Shown: piece after piece, positions 1 through 7,570 of the stretch | How positions within the stretch are numbered: position 1 is the first letter of the stretch | Layout: each line of letters opens with the position of its first letter | Assembly: GCA_046541715.1 (NCBI GenBank) | Contig: JBKHCS010000012.1 | Coordinates: 1-42,757 of the forward strand | Direction: 5' to 3' | DNA length: 42,757 nucleotides | Source: CAYPUT01 sp046541715 | GTDB lineage: Bacteria; Spirochaetota; Spirochaetia; DSM-27196; PWMO01 | Position numbers and translations under genes: made by a program | Notes under the pieces: model-generated | Seen by the model: only the letters and a program-made list of their open reading frames with translations | Databases searched by the model: none | Told to the model about the DNA's origin: nothing

Positions 1-773
1 GGGCCTCCGGCCGGGGGATTGGTCGAAGAGTGGTCCCGGGGATCCTCTCCGGCGATGGTCCGGTAGACGGCCTCGACCATATCGATATCCCCGGAGAGCA
101 CCCCGATAACGTCGAGGGAGGAGGCGTAGGCGACCAACCCGTACCGGGAGACGGTGCCGTAGGTCGGCTTGAGGCCGTAGACGCCGCAGAAGGCCGCCGG
201 TTGGCGAACCGATCCTCCGGTGTCGCTTCCGAGAGCGAAGGGGACGAGGCCTGCGGCAACCGCAGCGGCGCTGCCGCCGCTCGAGCCGCCGGGTACCCGG
301 GAGAGATCCCAGGGGTTTGCCGCGCCGCCGAAGGCGGAATGCTGGTTCGAAGAGCCCATACCGAACTCGTCGAGGTTCGTCTTGCCGACGGGGACCGCCC
401 CGGCGGATACCAGGCGGGCGACCGCGGTGGCGTCGTAGGGGCAGAGGACATTCGACAGGATCTTCGAGCCGCAGGTAAGGCGGAAACCTTTGACGGCGAT
501 GTTGTCCTTTACGGCGAAAGGAAGCCCGGCGAGGAGCTTCTCGGAGCCGCCGGCCTCGGTACCGCTGCCGACCGCTTGGGTACCGCTGCCGACCGCTTGG
601 GCACCGCTGCCGACCGCCTCGGTGCCGACCGAGAGGCCGGAAGCGGCGGCGGAGGCTCGGCGGCCCGGGTCAAACTCCAGGAAGCAGTTGAGCGACTGGT
701 TCCGCTTTTCGACGAGGTCTCGATAAGTTTGTTGTCCCGCCGTATCATCTAGCAGGTGGTGCCATGTGTTCAT
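1..773 (-). CDS. gatA: Asp/Glu-tRNA amidotransferase subunit A, 3' end outside window
   Basis: GatA is the amidase subunit of GatCAB, which converts Glu-tRNA(Gln) or Asp-tRNA(Asn) to the amidated form using ammonia from glutamine. The ATG at 773 begins MNTWHHLLDD. About 257 residues are visible before the left edge. The Ser-cis-Ser-Lys catalytic set is present: Lys89 in FAVKDN, Ser164 in PGGSSGGS, and Ser188 in SDTGGSVR. The gene lies 15 bp downstream of gatC, so they are cotranscribed. An odd feature is a 7-residue tandem repeat (QAVGSGT type, residues about 52-75) in the N-terminal linker just before the amidase core, where most GatA proteins have a short helix. Family assignment is secure; only the C-terminal part is missing. 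Confidence 0.95.
   Translation of the reverse strand, partial: MNTWHHLLDDTAGQQTYRDLVEKRNQSLNCFLEFDPGRRASAAASGLSVGTEAVGSGAQAVGSGTQAVGSGTEAGGSEKLLAGLPFAVKDNIAVKGFRLTCGSKILSNVLCPYDATAVARLVSAGAVPVGKTNLDEFGMGSSNQHSAFGGAANPWDLSRVPGGSSGGSAAAVAAGLVPFALGSDTGGSVRQPAAFCGVYGLKPTYGTVSRYGLVAYASSLDVIGVLSGDIDMVEAVYRTIAGEDPRDHSSTNPPAGG
561..623. repeat. three tandem 21-bp units inside gatA
   Basis: Three head-to-tail 21-bp units at 561-581, 582-602 and 603-623 are nearly identical. The first two differ only in the last base; the third has a few changes. The unit is a multiple of three, so it adds seven residues (QAVGSGT type) per copy to the GatA N-terminal linker without a frameshift. Confidence 0.9.
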
Positions 774-788
774 GATGTAATGCAGATA

Positions 789-1067
789 CTAGAGAACGTT
801 CGGAATTACGATAAACCGGTCTTCGGCTTCGGGAACGTTCTCCATCACATCGTCGAGTCCCTCGTAGGGCTCGGCGACATCTTCTCGAGTTCGGTTTCGA
901 TCCAGAAGGGCATGGGTCGTCGGTTCGAGACCCTCGACGTCTACTTCGAGCATCAAGGCAAAGTACTCGACCATCCGGCCGACGTCACGCCGCAACTCTT
1001 CCTCTTCCTGGGCGGTAAGCTCAATTTCTGCTAAGTCGGCTGTAATGCGAAGCTCTTCTGGGTTCAC
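789..1067 (-). CDS. gatC: Asp/Glu-tRNA amidotransferase subunit C
   Basis: GatC is the small subunit that wraps around GatA and stabilises the GatCAB transamidosome. The sequence reads EELRITADLAEIELT near the N-terminus, then a charged helix (EEEELRRDVGRMVEYF), and a C-terminal tail with EPTTHALLDRNRTREDV, the usual GatC pattern. I chose the GTG at 1067 (92 residues, the normal GatC length). An upstream TTG at 1106 would add 13 residues unlike GatC and lies inside the -35 box of a good promoter. With the GTG start the mRNA would be almost leaderless. gatA follows 15 bp downstream. Confidence 0.9.
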   Translation of the reverse strand: MNPEELRITADLAEIELTAQEEEELRRDVGRMVEYFALMLEVDVEGLEPTTHALLDRNRTREDVAEPYEGLDDVMENVPEAEDRFIVIPNVL

Positions 1068-1076
1068 GGTCAAAGC

Positions 1077-1106
1077 ACTATGGCACCGGCGGTTAGCCTC
1101 TGTCAA
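1077..1106 (-). promoter_or_regulatory. sigma70-type promoter of gatCA
   Basis: On the minus strand TTGACA (1106-1101) is followed after 18 bp by CATAGT (1082-1077). Transcription would begin near 1070, about 3 nt before the GTG of gatC, which has no Shine-Dalgarno sequence. This is prediction from consensus matches only. Confidence 0.5.
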
Positions 1107-1165
1107 GCCGAGGCAGAGGTCGGCCGAGGCCGGCAGAAGGGGCCGGAAACCGGATCCCGCGGTTG

Positions 1166-1534
1166 TTAGGACCCGATGTGTTGTCGAACCACCTCCACGA
1201 GCTGATCGGTGGTGAACGGCTTGGCGAGGAGGGACTTTGCTCCGAGCTTTTTGGTAAGATTCTCGAGGGTCCCGCTGGTAGTGGGGATCTGCCCGGTCAT
1301 AACGACGACGGGCTGCTCGGGGTTGGTTCGCCGGATCTCGATAATGGTTTCGATGCCGCCCAGGTCCGGCATCATCACATCCAAAATGACGAGGTCGTAG
1401 CTGTCGCCGCCAAGACGGGCCAAGGCATCCCGGCCGCCGGAAACGGTCGTGACCCGATAACCCGCCGCGGTTAAGGCGGCCTCGACAAGATCGAGGATAA
1501 ACTCGTCGTCATCTGCTACCAGAATGCTCTTCAT
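1166..1534 (-). CDS. single-domain response regulator (CheY-like receiver)
   Basis: The 122-residue product is a receiver domain with no output domain. Visible phosphorylation-site residues are the acidic pair D9/D10, phospho-acceptor Asp52 in VILDVMMPD, the switch Thr80 in VVMTG, and Lys105 in LLAKPF. It would accept phosphate from a histidine kinase not encoded nearby and act through protein-protein contact, either in a phosphorelay or on an effector. It is transcribed away from the glycosidase gene on its other side. A perfect -10 (TATAAT, 1548-1543) ends 8 bp upstream of the ATG and no Shine-Dalgarno is visible, so the message is probably leaderless. The partner kinase and the process controlled cannot be told from sequence. 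Confidence 0.9.
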   Translation of the reverse strand: MKSILVADDDEFILDLVEAALTAAGYRVTTVSGGRDALARLGGDSYDLVILDVMMPDLGGIETIIEIRRTNPEQPVVVMTGQIPTTSGTLENLTKKLGAKSLLAKPFTTDQLVEVVRQHIGS

Positions 1535-1542
1535 CGCTGTAG

Positions 1543-1548
1543 ATTATA
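1543..1548 (-). promoter_or_regulatory. -10 element of the response regulator promoter
   Basis: TATAAT on the minus strand, 8 bp upstream of the ATG at 1534. The best -35 candidate, TTGCGG, is 20 bp away, so the -35 is poor. The predicted start of transcription is within 1-3 nt of the start codon. Confidence 0.45.
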
Positions 1549-1618
1549 GCGCAGTCGCCCCTCAGGTACCGCAATTTGACCCTGATCGGCCGCCGGGGTA
1601 CTTTTGCCAAAATCGTTT

Positions 1619-1648
1619 TTGGCCCTCCAAACAGAAGGGTGGTACAAT
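1619..1648 (+). promoter_or_regulatory. promoter of the glycosidase gene, candidate leaderless
   Basis: TTGGCC (1619-1624), 18-bp spacer, TACAAT (1643-1648). Transcription would begin about 1655, at or just before the ATG at 1657. A second possible promoter, TTGACC (1576-1581)-17 bp-TACTTT (1599-1604), would give a leader of about 46 nt. No Shine-Dalgarno sequence precedes the ATG. Confidence 0.4.
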
Positions 1649-1656
1649 ACATCATT

Positions 1657-3108
1657 ATGCAAATTGTCTCTCAGGAACCTACAACGCAGTCCAAGAAGGA
1701 CTTCCCGACGATCCACTTCTACGATCAGGATTTTGTGGACATCTATAACCAGACCTGGGCGTGGATTCAGGATTGCTGGAAGCACGGGACGAACAAGAAC
1801 GGGTTTCAGTCGAAGTACTTCAACTACCCGGAGCACGAGACCATCAACCAGTTCGAGTCGATTTTTTCGACCTTCTTTTTGGTCTATTCGAATCGGCTCC
1901 TCCCGGTAACACCACAGCTGGACAATTTCTACGAAAAGCAAGAGGAAGACGGGGCGATCCGGTGCGAGTACTCGATAAGAGACGGAAAGCCGGTCTTTAG
2001 CCGGGAGAATCCGCAGGGAGTCGGAACACCCCTCTTTGCCTGGGCGGAGTACAACCTCTACCACAAGATCGGGAACAAGAAGCGCATCCGGGACATCATG
2101 CCGGTTCTCGAAGGCTACTGGAGCTGGCTCGAATCTACCTTTAAGGATGATACGGGCCTCTACGCGGTTCCTCTTTCTGCGACGATGATGACCAACAGCC
2201 CCCGAAAGAGCGCCAAGTACCTCGTCGATTTCAATTCGCAGCAGGCGATCAACGCGCTCTACATGGCGGAGCTCGGGGACATTCTGAACGACAAGGAGAT
2301 CAGCTTTCGCTACAAGCGACACTACTTCTCCCTGAAGACTCGGATAAACAGCCTGATGTGGAACGAGGACGCGGGCATCTACTTCGACCTCGACAAGAAC
2401 CAAGCGCAGGTGCCGGTTAAGACCATCGGGGCGTTCTGGCCCCTTCTGGCGGAGCTCCCGAACGAGGCGAAATTCGACCGTCTGAAGGCGCACTTAACCA
2501 ATCCGGATACCTTCGGAACCGAAAACCCCTTTCCCTCCCTCGCGGCCGACGAGGAGGACTTTAGCATCAAGGGCACCGGGTTTCGCGGCTCGGTCTACCC
2601 TCCCTTTACCTTTATGGTGATCAAGGGACTCGAGAAGTACGGCGCCTACGAGCTTGCCCGGGAATGCTCGATCCGGCACCTCTACTACATGCTCGATACC
2701 CTCCACCCCGAAGGAAAAGAAAGGGGCACCGTTTGGGAGGCCTACCAACCGAAGAAGGACGGTCCGGCGCAATGGCCCGGGAAACGGGACTTTCCCCGGC
2801 CCCTCTTCGTGACCTACGCCGCACTGTCTTCCATCACCTTGATGATCGAGAACGTGGTAGGTCTCTACATCAGCCTTCCGCGGAAGACGGTCGACTGGAT
2901 CGTCCCGACCCTCGAGATTATGGGGATCGAGAACCTATCGCTCAAACGAAACATGATTACGATTCTGAGCAACAAGAGCGGCCGGGGCTGGGAGATCCGC
3001 CTGGAGTCGGAGAAGCTCTATTACTTTACCATCGATATTCTGAGGCACAAGAAGAAGACCCTCCCGATTCCCTCGGGAAAGTGCTCGATGCTGATCGACA
3101 AGCTCTGA
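1657..3108 (+). CDS. trehalase/MGH1-like glycoside hydrolase
   Basis: The 483-residue product resembles (alpha/alpha)6-barrel glycosidases of the GH37/GH63 group, which include trehalases and mannosylglycerate or glucosylglycerate hydrolases. Supporting motifs are the aromatic-rich N-terminal half with FNYPEHETINQFES, the RGSVYPPFTFMVIKGLEKYG segment (compare RGPVWPP plus 'GL..YG' in MGH1-like enzymes, which carries a catalytic acid region), and GTVWEAYQP with a candidate second catalytic Glu. No signal peptide is visible, so a cytoplasmic role in compatible-solute or storage-sugar turnover is likely. The C-terminal 90 residues look like the beta-sandwich tail of such enzymes. ATG 1657 was chosen because the frame upstream is promoter-like. 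Substrate is not determinable here. Confidence 0.75.
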   Translation: MQIVSQEPTTQSKKDFPTIHFYDQDFVDIYNQTWAWIQDCWKHGTNKNGFQSKYFNYPEHETINQFESIFSTFFLVYSNRLLPVTPQLDNFYEKQEEDGAIRCEYSIRDGKPVFSRENPQGVGTPLFAWAEYNLYHKIGNKKRIRDIMPVLEGYWSWLESTFKDDTGLYAVPLSATMMTNSPRKSAKYLVDFNSQQAINALYMAELGDILNDKEISFRYKRHYFSLKTRINSLMWNEDAGIYFDLDKNQAQVPVKTIGAFWPLLAELPNEAKFDRLKAHLTNPDTFGTENPFPSLAADEEDFSIKGTGFRGSVYPPFTFMVIKGLEKYGAYELARECSIRHLYYMLDTLHPEGKERGTVWEAYQPKKDGPAQWPGKRDFPRPLFVTYAALSSITLMIENVVGLYISLPRKTVDWIVPTLEIMGIENLSLKRNMITILSNKSGRGWEIRLESEKLYYFTIDILRHKKKTLPIPSGKCSMLIDKL

Positions 3109-3115
3109 GGGGCGG

Positions 3116-3991
3116 TTACCGCGACGCGACCTTTGACAAGAGGCGCCGAAGCAGCCCGGGGAAGACGCGAGAGAGAAAGAGCGCGAGGCGCCCACGTACT
3201 CCGAGGGCGACAAAGACCCGGGCCCGGCCCCTCGCCACCGCCGCGAGAATACGCCGGGCGCAGACATCCGGCGCCATACCGTTCTGCTGATTCCCGTCCA
3301 TCTTCCCATAGGCAGACCCGTCGCCTTGAAGCGCCGAGGTAGAAACGGCGGTCCGTACAAACCCGGGCACTACGTGGGTAAGGGTGATGCCCAGAGGTGC
3401 GATCTCGGCAGCGAGGCTCTCGGCGTAACTTGCAAGGGCGCTCTTGCTCGCCGAGTAGGTGGAACGAAGGGGCGTCGGAACGTAGGCGGCCAGGCTGGTT
3501 ACCACCCCGATGCGGGGGCCGGCGAGCCGACGGCTTCCGGCGGGGTGATTGTTTCGACCGGGGTGGTTGTTCCCCGGTCCCGCCGGGGCCGCATTCGTGG
3601 ACGCCAGCCGGGGTACGACCGCCTTCAGGAGCCGAGCGGCCCCCCGGAAGTTGATATTCCAGAGCCTGGCTTCCACCTCTGCGGAGGTTTCGGTTGCGGG
3701 GGCACGCTGGCTGGTTCCGGCAACGAGAAAGAGCCCGTCGAGGCGGCCGAAGGCGTTCCAAGCCGCCTCGGAAAGCTCGTCTATTGCCCCGATCTCTTCG
3801 AGGTCCGCCGGGAGCACGACGCACCGGTCCGGCGCAGCCGCGGCGATCTCCGCAAGAGGCTCCGATCGGCGGGCGGTTAGGATGACCGAGGCCCCGGCGG
3901 CGAGGGCTTCCTCTGCGAGGGCCCTCCCGATGCCGGAGCTCGCCCCGGTTATCCAGTAGATTCGGTTGCGATAGAAGTCCGCACTCGTCAC
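3116..3991 (-). CDS. short-chain dehydrogenase/reductase (SDR)
   Basis: This 291-residue NAD(P)-dependent oxidoreductase of the classical SDR family has the cofactor motif TGASSGIG near residue 15, a catalytic YSASK (Tyr and Lys), the preceding Ser in VVTSLAAY, and the structural NxxG-type LFLVAG segment. A glycine/proline/asparagine-rich insertion (about 25 residues) interrupts the region just before the catalytic serine strand, where canonical SDRs are compact. The C-terminus is basic and hydrophobic, as in membrane-associated DHRS7-like members. The start is a GTG (3991) overlapping the wrbA stop as GTGA, implying translational coupling. The substrate is unknown. Confidence 0.9.
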   Translation of the reverse strand: MTSADFYRNRIYWITGASSGIGRALAEEALAAGASVILTARRSEPLAEIAAAAPDRCVVLPADLEEIGAIDELSEAAWNAFGRLDGLFLVAGTSQRAPATETSAEVEARLWNINFRGAARLLKAVVPRLASTNAAPAGPGNNHPGRNNHPAGSRRLAGPRIGVVTSLAAYVPTPLRSTYSASKSALASYAESLAAEIAPLGITLTHVVPGFVRTAVSTSALQGDGSAYGKMDGNQQNGMAPDVCARRILAAVARGRARVFVALGVRGRLALFLSRVFPGLLRRLLSKVASR

Positions 3992-4602
3992 TTCGCCGCT
4001 ATTTTGGCAGCAATTTGGGCAACGTGTCTTCCCTGGTACCGGGCTCCTTCGAGCTCGTTGTCGCTGGGCATCCGGCTCCCGTCCTCTCCGGCTATCGTGC
4101 TGATTCCGTAGGGGCTGCCGCCGGTGATCTCGTCGAGTCGCATCTGTCCCTTCCAAGAGTAGGGCAGCCCCACGACGACCATTCCCATGTGGAACAGATA
4201 CGTGTGGAAGGACAGAATAGTCGATTCCTGTCCCCCATGCTGCGTCGCCGTCCCGGTAAAGACGCTTCCAACCTTTCCGATCAACTTTCCTCCGGCCCAG
4301 AGGGGGCCCGTCGAATCGAGAAAGAGCCGCATCTGTCCTATCATGTTTCCGAAGCGGGTAGGGGTGCCGAAGATGATGGCGTCGGCGCTCTCGAGATCCT
4401 CGTGGGTTGCCACCGGAATGTCGGACATCGCTTTCTGGGCCTCTAGGGCTCCCATCTGGGCGAGAATATCCTCCGAAAGCGTTTCGGGTGCTCGGCGAAG
4501 CGACACCTCGGCTCCGGGGACTTCCCGGGCGCCTTCTGCAATTGCGTCGGCCAGGGCCTTGATATGGCCGTACGTCGAATAAAAAAGAATCAGGACTCTC
4601 AT
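3988..4602 (-). CDS. wrbA: WrbA-type NAD(P)H:quinone oxidoreductase
   Basis: WrbA is an FMN-dependent flavodoxin-like enzyme that reduces quinones by two electrons, protecting against redox cycling. The 204-residue sequence has the flavin phosphate loop FYSTYGHIKALADA at the N-terminus, the family segment IIFGTPTRFGNMIGQMR, the FTGTATQHGGQE loop and the GGSPYGISTIAGEDGSR signature. A strong Shine-Dalgarno (GAAGGAG) precedes the ATG. The SDR gene downstream overlaps its stop, so the pair forms a two-gene operon, perhaps for carbonyl or quinone stress. It is divergent from the EamA transporter. Confidence 0.95.
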   Translation of the reverse strand: MRVLILFYSTYGHIKALADAIAEGAREVPGAEVSLRRAPETLSEDILAQMGALEAQKAMSDIPVATHEDLESADAIIFGTPTRFGNMIGQMRLFLDSTGPLWAGGKLIGKVGSVFTGTATQHGGQESTILSFHTYLFHMGMVVVGLPYSWKGQMRLDEITGGSPYGISTIAGEDGSRMPSDNELEGARYQGRHVAQIAAKIAAK

Positions 4603-4619
4603 CTGATCTCTCCTTCAGA

Positions 4620-4665
4620 TATATTGTTGGTCAGGAATATAAGAAAAGAGCTATTTTACCGGCAA
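4620..4665 (-). promoter_or_regulatory. wrbA promoter with overlapping inverted repeat
   Basis: On the minus strand TTGCCG (4665-4660), 18 bp, TATATT (4641-4636). TATATT at 4620-4625 and AATATA at 4636-4641 form a perfect 6-bp inverted repeat with a 10-bp centre, covering the -10 and start site. It is a possible operator, but the arms are AT-only and may be chance. Confidence 0.4.
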
Positions 4666-4730
4666 GGCTCGCTGCCTCCCGGCGCTATGCTTCCTCTGGC
4701 GCAAGGTTCCCTGCCCTGGTAGCCTGTCGC

Positions 4731-5681
4731 ATGCTCGAACATATTGGAGCCTTCGCGGCCCTCGGAACGGCGGTCTGCTGGACCATTACCGCCCTGGCCT
4801 TCGAAAAGGCCGGGAAAGAGATCGGCTCTCTGTCGCTGAACCTCTTACGTCTGGTGGCCGCACTGGCGCTTTTTGTCGGATACTCGATGCTCTTCCGGGG
4901 GCAGCCGTTGCCGCTGGACGCGTCGCCGGGAACCTGGGGGTGGCTTTCTCTGTCGGGCCTCGTGGGGTTTGTCATCGGGGATCTGTTTCTTTTTCAGGCC
5001 TTTGTCCTTATCGGGGCTCGGCTCTCGATGGTGGTCTACACGCTTGTGCCTCCATTGAGCGCTGTGCTGGGGTTCCTGGCTATCGGCGAGCGCCTCGGTC
5101 CCCGAGAGCTCTTGGGGATGCTCCTGGCGGTGGCCGGTGTGGGGATTGCCGTTGCCGGAAGGCCCCGTGCTACTCGGGATGCTCCGGGCACGCCCCCCGA
5201 CATCGACTCGCGTCTCAGCCTCGGCGTAACGGCAGCCCCCGGGGCAGCTCTCCTAGTGGGAGTGCTTTTCGCCTTTCTAGGCGCACTGGGTCAGGCCGGT
5301 GGGCTGGTTCTTGCCCGGATCGGGGTCGGCAGCTACGACGCGTTCGCCGCGACACAGATTCGAACTATCGCTGGGATCGGGGGTTTCCTCCTGGTGTTCC
5401 TCCTCGGCCATCGGTGGAAGCTGCTGGTGCGCTCGTTGCACAAACCGAGGGCGTTCCTGCCGCTCAGTCTGGGCGCCTTTTTCGGCCCCTTCCTCGGAGT
5501 CTCTCTCGGAATGTTTGCCTTGAAGCACACCGAAACCGGGGTAGCCGCGACCCTCATGGCCCTCGTCCCGATTACCATCATTCCACCGTCGGTTGTTCTC
5601 TTTAAAGAACGCGTTACCGCCACGGAGATCCTGGGCACGCTTCTGGCGGTGGTCGGTGTGGCGCTTATCTTTACCGCTTAG
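4731..5681 (+). CDS. EamA/DMT-family transporter
   Basis: The 316-residue integral membrane protein has about ten hydrophobic segments arranged as two EamA repeats. The first runs from residue 3 to about 145, ending GMLLAVAGVGIAVAG. The second runs from about 175 to the end, with GTLLAVVGVALIFTA, and each repeat ends with the conserved 'E.LG..L...G' pattern. The family exports metabolites such as amino acids or nucleosides; the substrate cannot be read from sequence. A polar linker rich in Thr, Pro and Asp joins the repeats. No clear Shine-Dalgarno precedes the ATG. Its stop overlaps that of the convergent gene on the other strand by 4 bp. Confidence 0.9.
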   Translation: MLEHIGAFAALGTAVCWTITALAFEKAGKEIGSLSLNLLRLVAALALFVGYSMLFRGQPLPLDASPGTWGWLSLSGLVGFVIGDLFLFQAFVLIGARLSMVVYTLVPPLSAVLGFLAIGERLGPRELLGMLLAVAGVGIAVAGRPRATRDAPGTPPDIDSRLSLGVTAAPGAALLVGVLFAFLGALGQAGGLVLARIGVGSYDAFAATQIRTIAGIGGFLLVFLLGHRWKLLVRSLHKPRAFLPLSLGAFFGPFLGVSLGMFALKHTETGVAATLMALVPITIIPPSVVLFKERVTATEILGTLLAVVGVALIFTA

Positions 5682-6742
5682 TCCACGTCTTCGACGTAGA
5701 AACAGTCCATCTCTTGAATAAGGGCCCCTCCGAGGAGGTTGGCGGCGGTTTGGAAGCCCGGCCGTACGCTCCCGCTGCATACGTGCTGCAAGGCTGTCGT
5801 CGCGGCGAGAACCGTCACGGTGTACGCATCGGGTCCCTTGAGAATGGCGGCGGCGACGGCGCCGTCGCAACCGGAGACTTCGCCGTAGATAAGGCTCTCG
5901 TGGGAGCCATCGGTGAGGCTGCCGGGCGGTGTCCCGAGGTTGGCGAGGTATCGCGAAAAGGCTCGGCGGAGGAGGCGTATCCCGAGAACGGGTTTTAGGA
6001 AACGCAGGCGCCGAATCGCCCGGACAATTCGGGAATCGGTAAGGGCGTAGACTTCTATATTGGGTACGTGGGTGGTGCGGTACGCCGTCAGCACGTCCAC
6101 CCAGGGAATGATGACGGCTTCCCGGGGTCCCTCTCCCCAATCTACCACTCGGCGCTTCCAGGCGATGGGAACCCGGACAAGCTTGTCCCGCCGACGGACG
6201 TAGGCCGGCTCCCGGAGCGCTCCGACCAGGGTCTTCGCGCTCCCCTGCGAAAGCGCCTCGAATCCGCTGCGGAAGAGGCGCAGCTCCACCGCGGAGGAGA
6301 GTCGGGTCTTGAGGTACCGGGCAAGATAATCCGAGGGAACCAGGTCGAAGCCGACTCCCGGAAGTAACATGACGTCCCGGCGTAGCGCCTCATCCTCGAG
6401 GGAGACAATCCAATGGATTACCGAGAGCTCTCCGGTGGTGTCCATGTAGTGTGTCTTATTTCGGAGGCAGGCGCTGACCAGGGAGGGTGCGGTTATTCGA
6501 AAGGGGCCGGCACAGTTCAGGAGAACATCTCTGGTCCGGAGCACGGCATCCAGGGTATCCCGGTCGTCGACGGTGGACACCTGGTACGGAAGTCCGAGAT
6601 CCTCCCCGATCTTGGCGAGGCGATCCGGGTCCCGGCCGAGAAGGAGCGGCCGGAGACCCCGCTTTACGACCTCGAAGGTTACGAGCCTTCCTACGTAGCC
6701 ATAGGCACCGTAGATGGCGCAGGAAAGCAGTCCATCAGCCAG
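5678..6742 (-). CDS. saccharopine dehydrogenase-like NAD(P)-binding protein, non-ATG start
   Basis: The product resembles the saccharopine dehydrogenase / trans-acting enoyl reductase group. It has an N-terminal Rossmann fold with IYGAYGYVGRL, followed by LLLGRDPDRLAKIGEDLGL, then VLLNCAGPF and the family's MDTTGE and GVGFDLVPSDYLA segments. The Rossmann strand has to be read in a frame with no ATG after the in-frame TAA just upstream. The best start is a CTG at 6742 (reading M-A-D-G-L-L-S-C-A-I-Y-G), with AGGAG 7 nt upstream, giving 354 residues. An ATG at 6735 lies in the wrong frame and would need a one-base insertion, so a sequencing deletion is the alternative. It is the last gene of the EEP-lplA-deoD operon. 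The reaction is unknown. Confidence 0.8.
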   Translation of the reverse strand: MADGLLSCAIYGAYGYVGRLVTFEVVKRGLRPLLLGRDPDRLAKIGEDLGLPYQVSTVDDRDTLDAVLRTRDVLLNCAGPFRITAPSLVSACLRNKTHYMDTTGELSVIHWIVSLEDEALRRDVMLLPGVGFDLVPSDYLARYLKTRLSSAVELRLFRSGFEALSQGSAKTLVGALREPAYVRRRDKLVRVPIAWKRRVVDWGEGPREAVIIPWVDVLTAYRTTHVPNIEVYALTDSRIVRAIRRLRFLKPVLGIRLLRRAFSRYLANLGTPPGSLTDGSHESLIYGEVSGCDGAVAAAILKGPDAYTVTVLAATTALQHVCSGSVRPGFQTAANLLGGALIQEMDCFYVEDVD

Positions 6743-6857
6743 CGAGCATCTCCTTTATTCGGTCCATAACCTCGTTCGACGGCGCTGTGACGGGCCCCGG
6801 CGCCTTCATGTTCTCTCTAACGTGGAGGCCGGCCCTTGCGATTCCCCGATAGTTCAT
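6735..6857 (-). CDS. 40-residue ORF between deoD and the dehydrogenase
   Basis: A short open frame starts at ATG 6857, overlapping the deoD stop as ATGA, with GAGGGA 2 nt upstream. It ends at TGA 6735-6737. The product starts MNYRGIARAG and ends VMDRIKEMLAG. It is polar with a C-terminal amphipathic helix and has no membrane segment or signal peptide. The overlaps on both sides suggest it is translated, either as a small protein or as a coupling leader for the downstream gene. I recognise no family. Confidence 0.45.
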   Translation of the reverse strand: MNYRGIARAGLHVRENMKAPGPVTAPSNEVMDRIKEMLAG

Positions 6858-7570
6858 CTTCCCTCGTCTTCGAGAACGGTCGTCAGAGCGAGGCGCATCA
6901 TCGTTTCAAAGGACTGCTCCCGCTCTTGACTCGAAAGTACTGCTCCCGTGGCAAGCTCGTCACTAACCGTGAGCACGGACAATGCTTTCGCCCCGAAGAG
7001 GGCCGCCTCGGTGTAGAGGCCGTAGGTCTCCATCTCCACCGCCAAAACCCCGAAGCGGCTCCAGAGTCGCCACCCTTCCTCCTCGTCGCCGTAAAAGACG
7101 TCGGTGGAGAGGATCCCCCCGGCCCGGGCCGGGACCTTCATGCTATCCGCGACGTCCATGGCTCGGCGAAAAAGTCCCGGGTCGACACTGGGGCAATAGA
7201 CGGCTCCGGGAAAGCGGGTTGCGTTGATGTTGGAGTCCGTGGAGGCCGTGGTGGCAACGACGATATCCCGGAGGTGGAGGTCTTCCTGAAGGCTCCCGCA
7301 GGAGCCTACCCGGACGAGGACCGTGGCACCGTATTCGGCGAGGAGCTCGTGGACATAGATGATGTGCGACGGAATGCCCATCCCGGTCCCTTGGATCGAG
7401 ACTTGGCGCCCCTCCCAGGTTCCGGTAAACCCGAGCATGCCGCGGACCTCGGTATAGCACCTGACGTCCTCTAGAAAGGTATGTGCCGCCCACTTCGCCC
7501 GAAGAGGGTCCCCCGGTAGAAGGACGATATCGGCGATATCTCCCGCCTGTGCTCCGATGTGTACGCTCAT
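6854..7570 (-). CDS. deoD: purine nucleoside phosphorylase, DeoD type
   Basis: DeoD reversibly phosphorolyses purine (deoxy)ribonucleosides to free base and pentose-1-phosphate in salvage. The 238-residue length matches hexameric E. coli DeoD. Visible motifs are VLLPGDPLRAKW, GTGMGIPSHIIYVHELL, RVGSCG, the VEMET nucleoside-binding segment, and VSDEL with the general-acid Asp. I chose ATG 7570 over an in-frame ATG at 7591 because it is preceded by AAAGGAG at good spacing and matches DeoD N-termini (MSVHIGA). Its ATG overlaps the lplA stop (TAATG). An adenosine deaminase elsewhere in the window fits purine salvage. Confidence 0.96.
   Translation of the reverse strand: MSVHIGAQAGDIADIVLLPGDPLRAKWAAHTFLEDVRCYTEVRGMLGFTGTWEGRQVSIQGTGMGIPSHIIYVHELLAEYGATVLVRVGSCGSLQEDLHLRDIVVATTASTDSNINATRFPGAVYCPSVDPGLFRRAMDVADSMKVPARAGGILSTDVFYGDEEEGWRLWSRFGVLAVEMETYGLYTEAALFGAKALSVLTVSDELATGAVLSSQEREQSFETMMRLALTTVLEDEGR

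Noticed and set aside
1531..2493. Long open frame antisense to the glycosidase gene (about 320 codons)
   Set aside because: It is a GC-rich shadow of the sense gene. It has no recognisable domain, overlaps a gene with clear family motifs, and has no ribosome-binding site.
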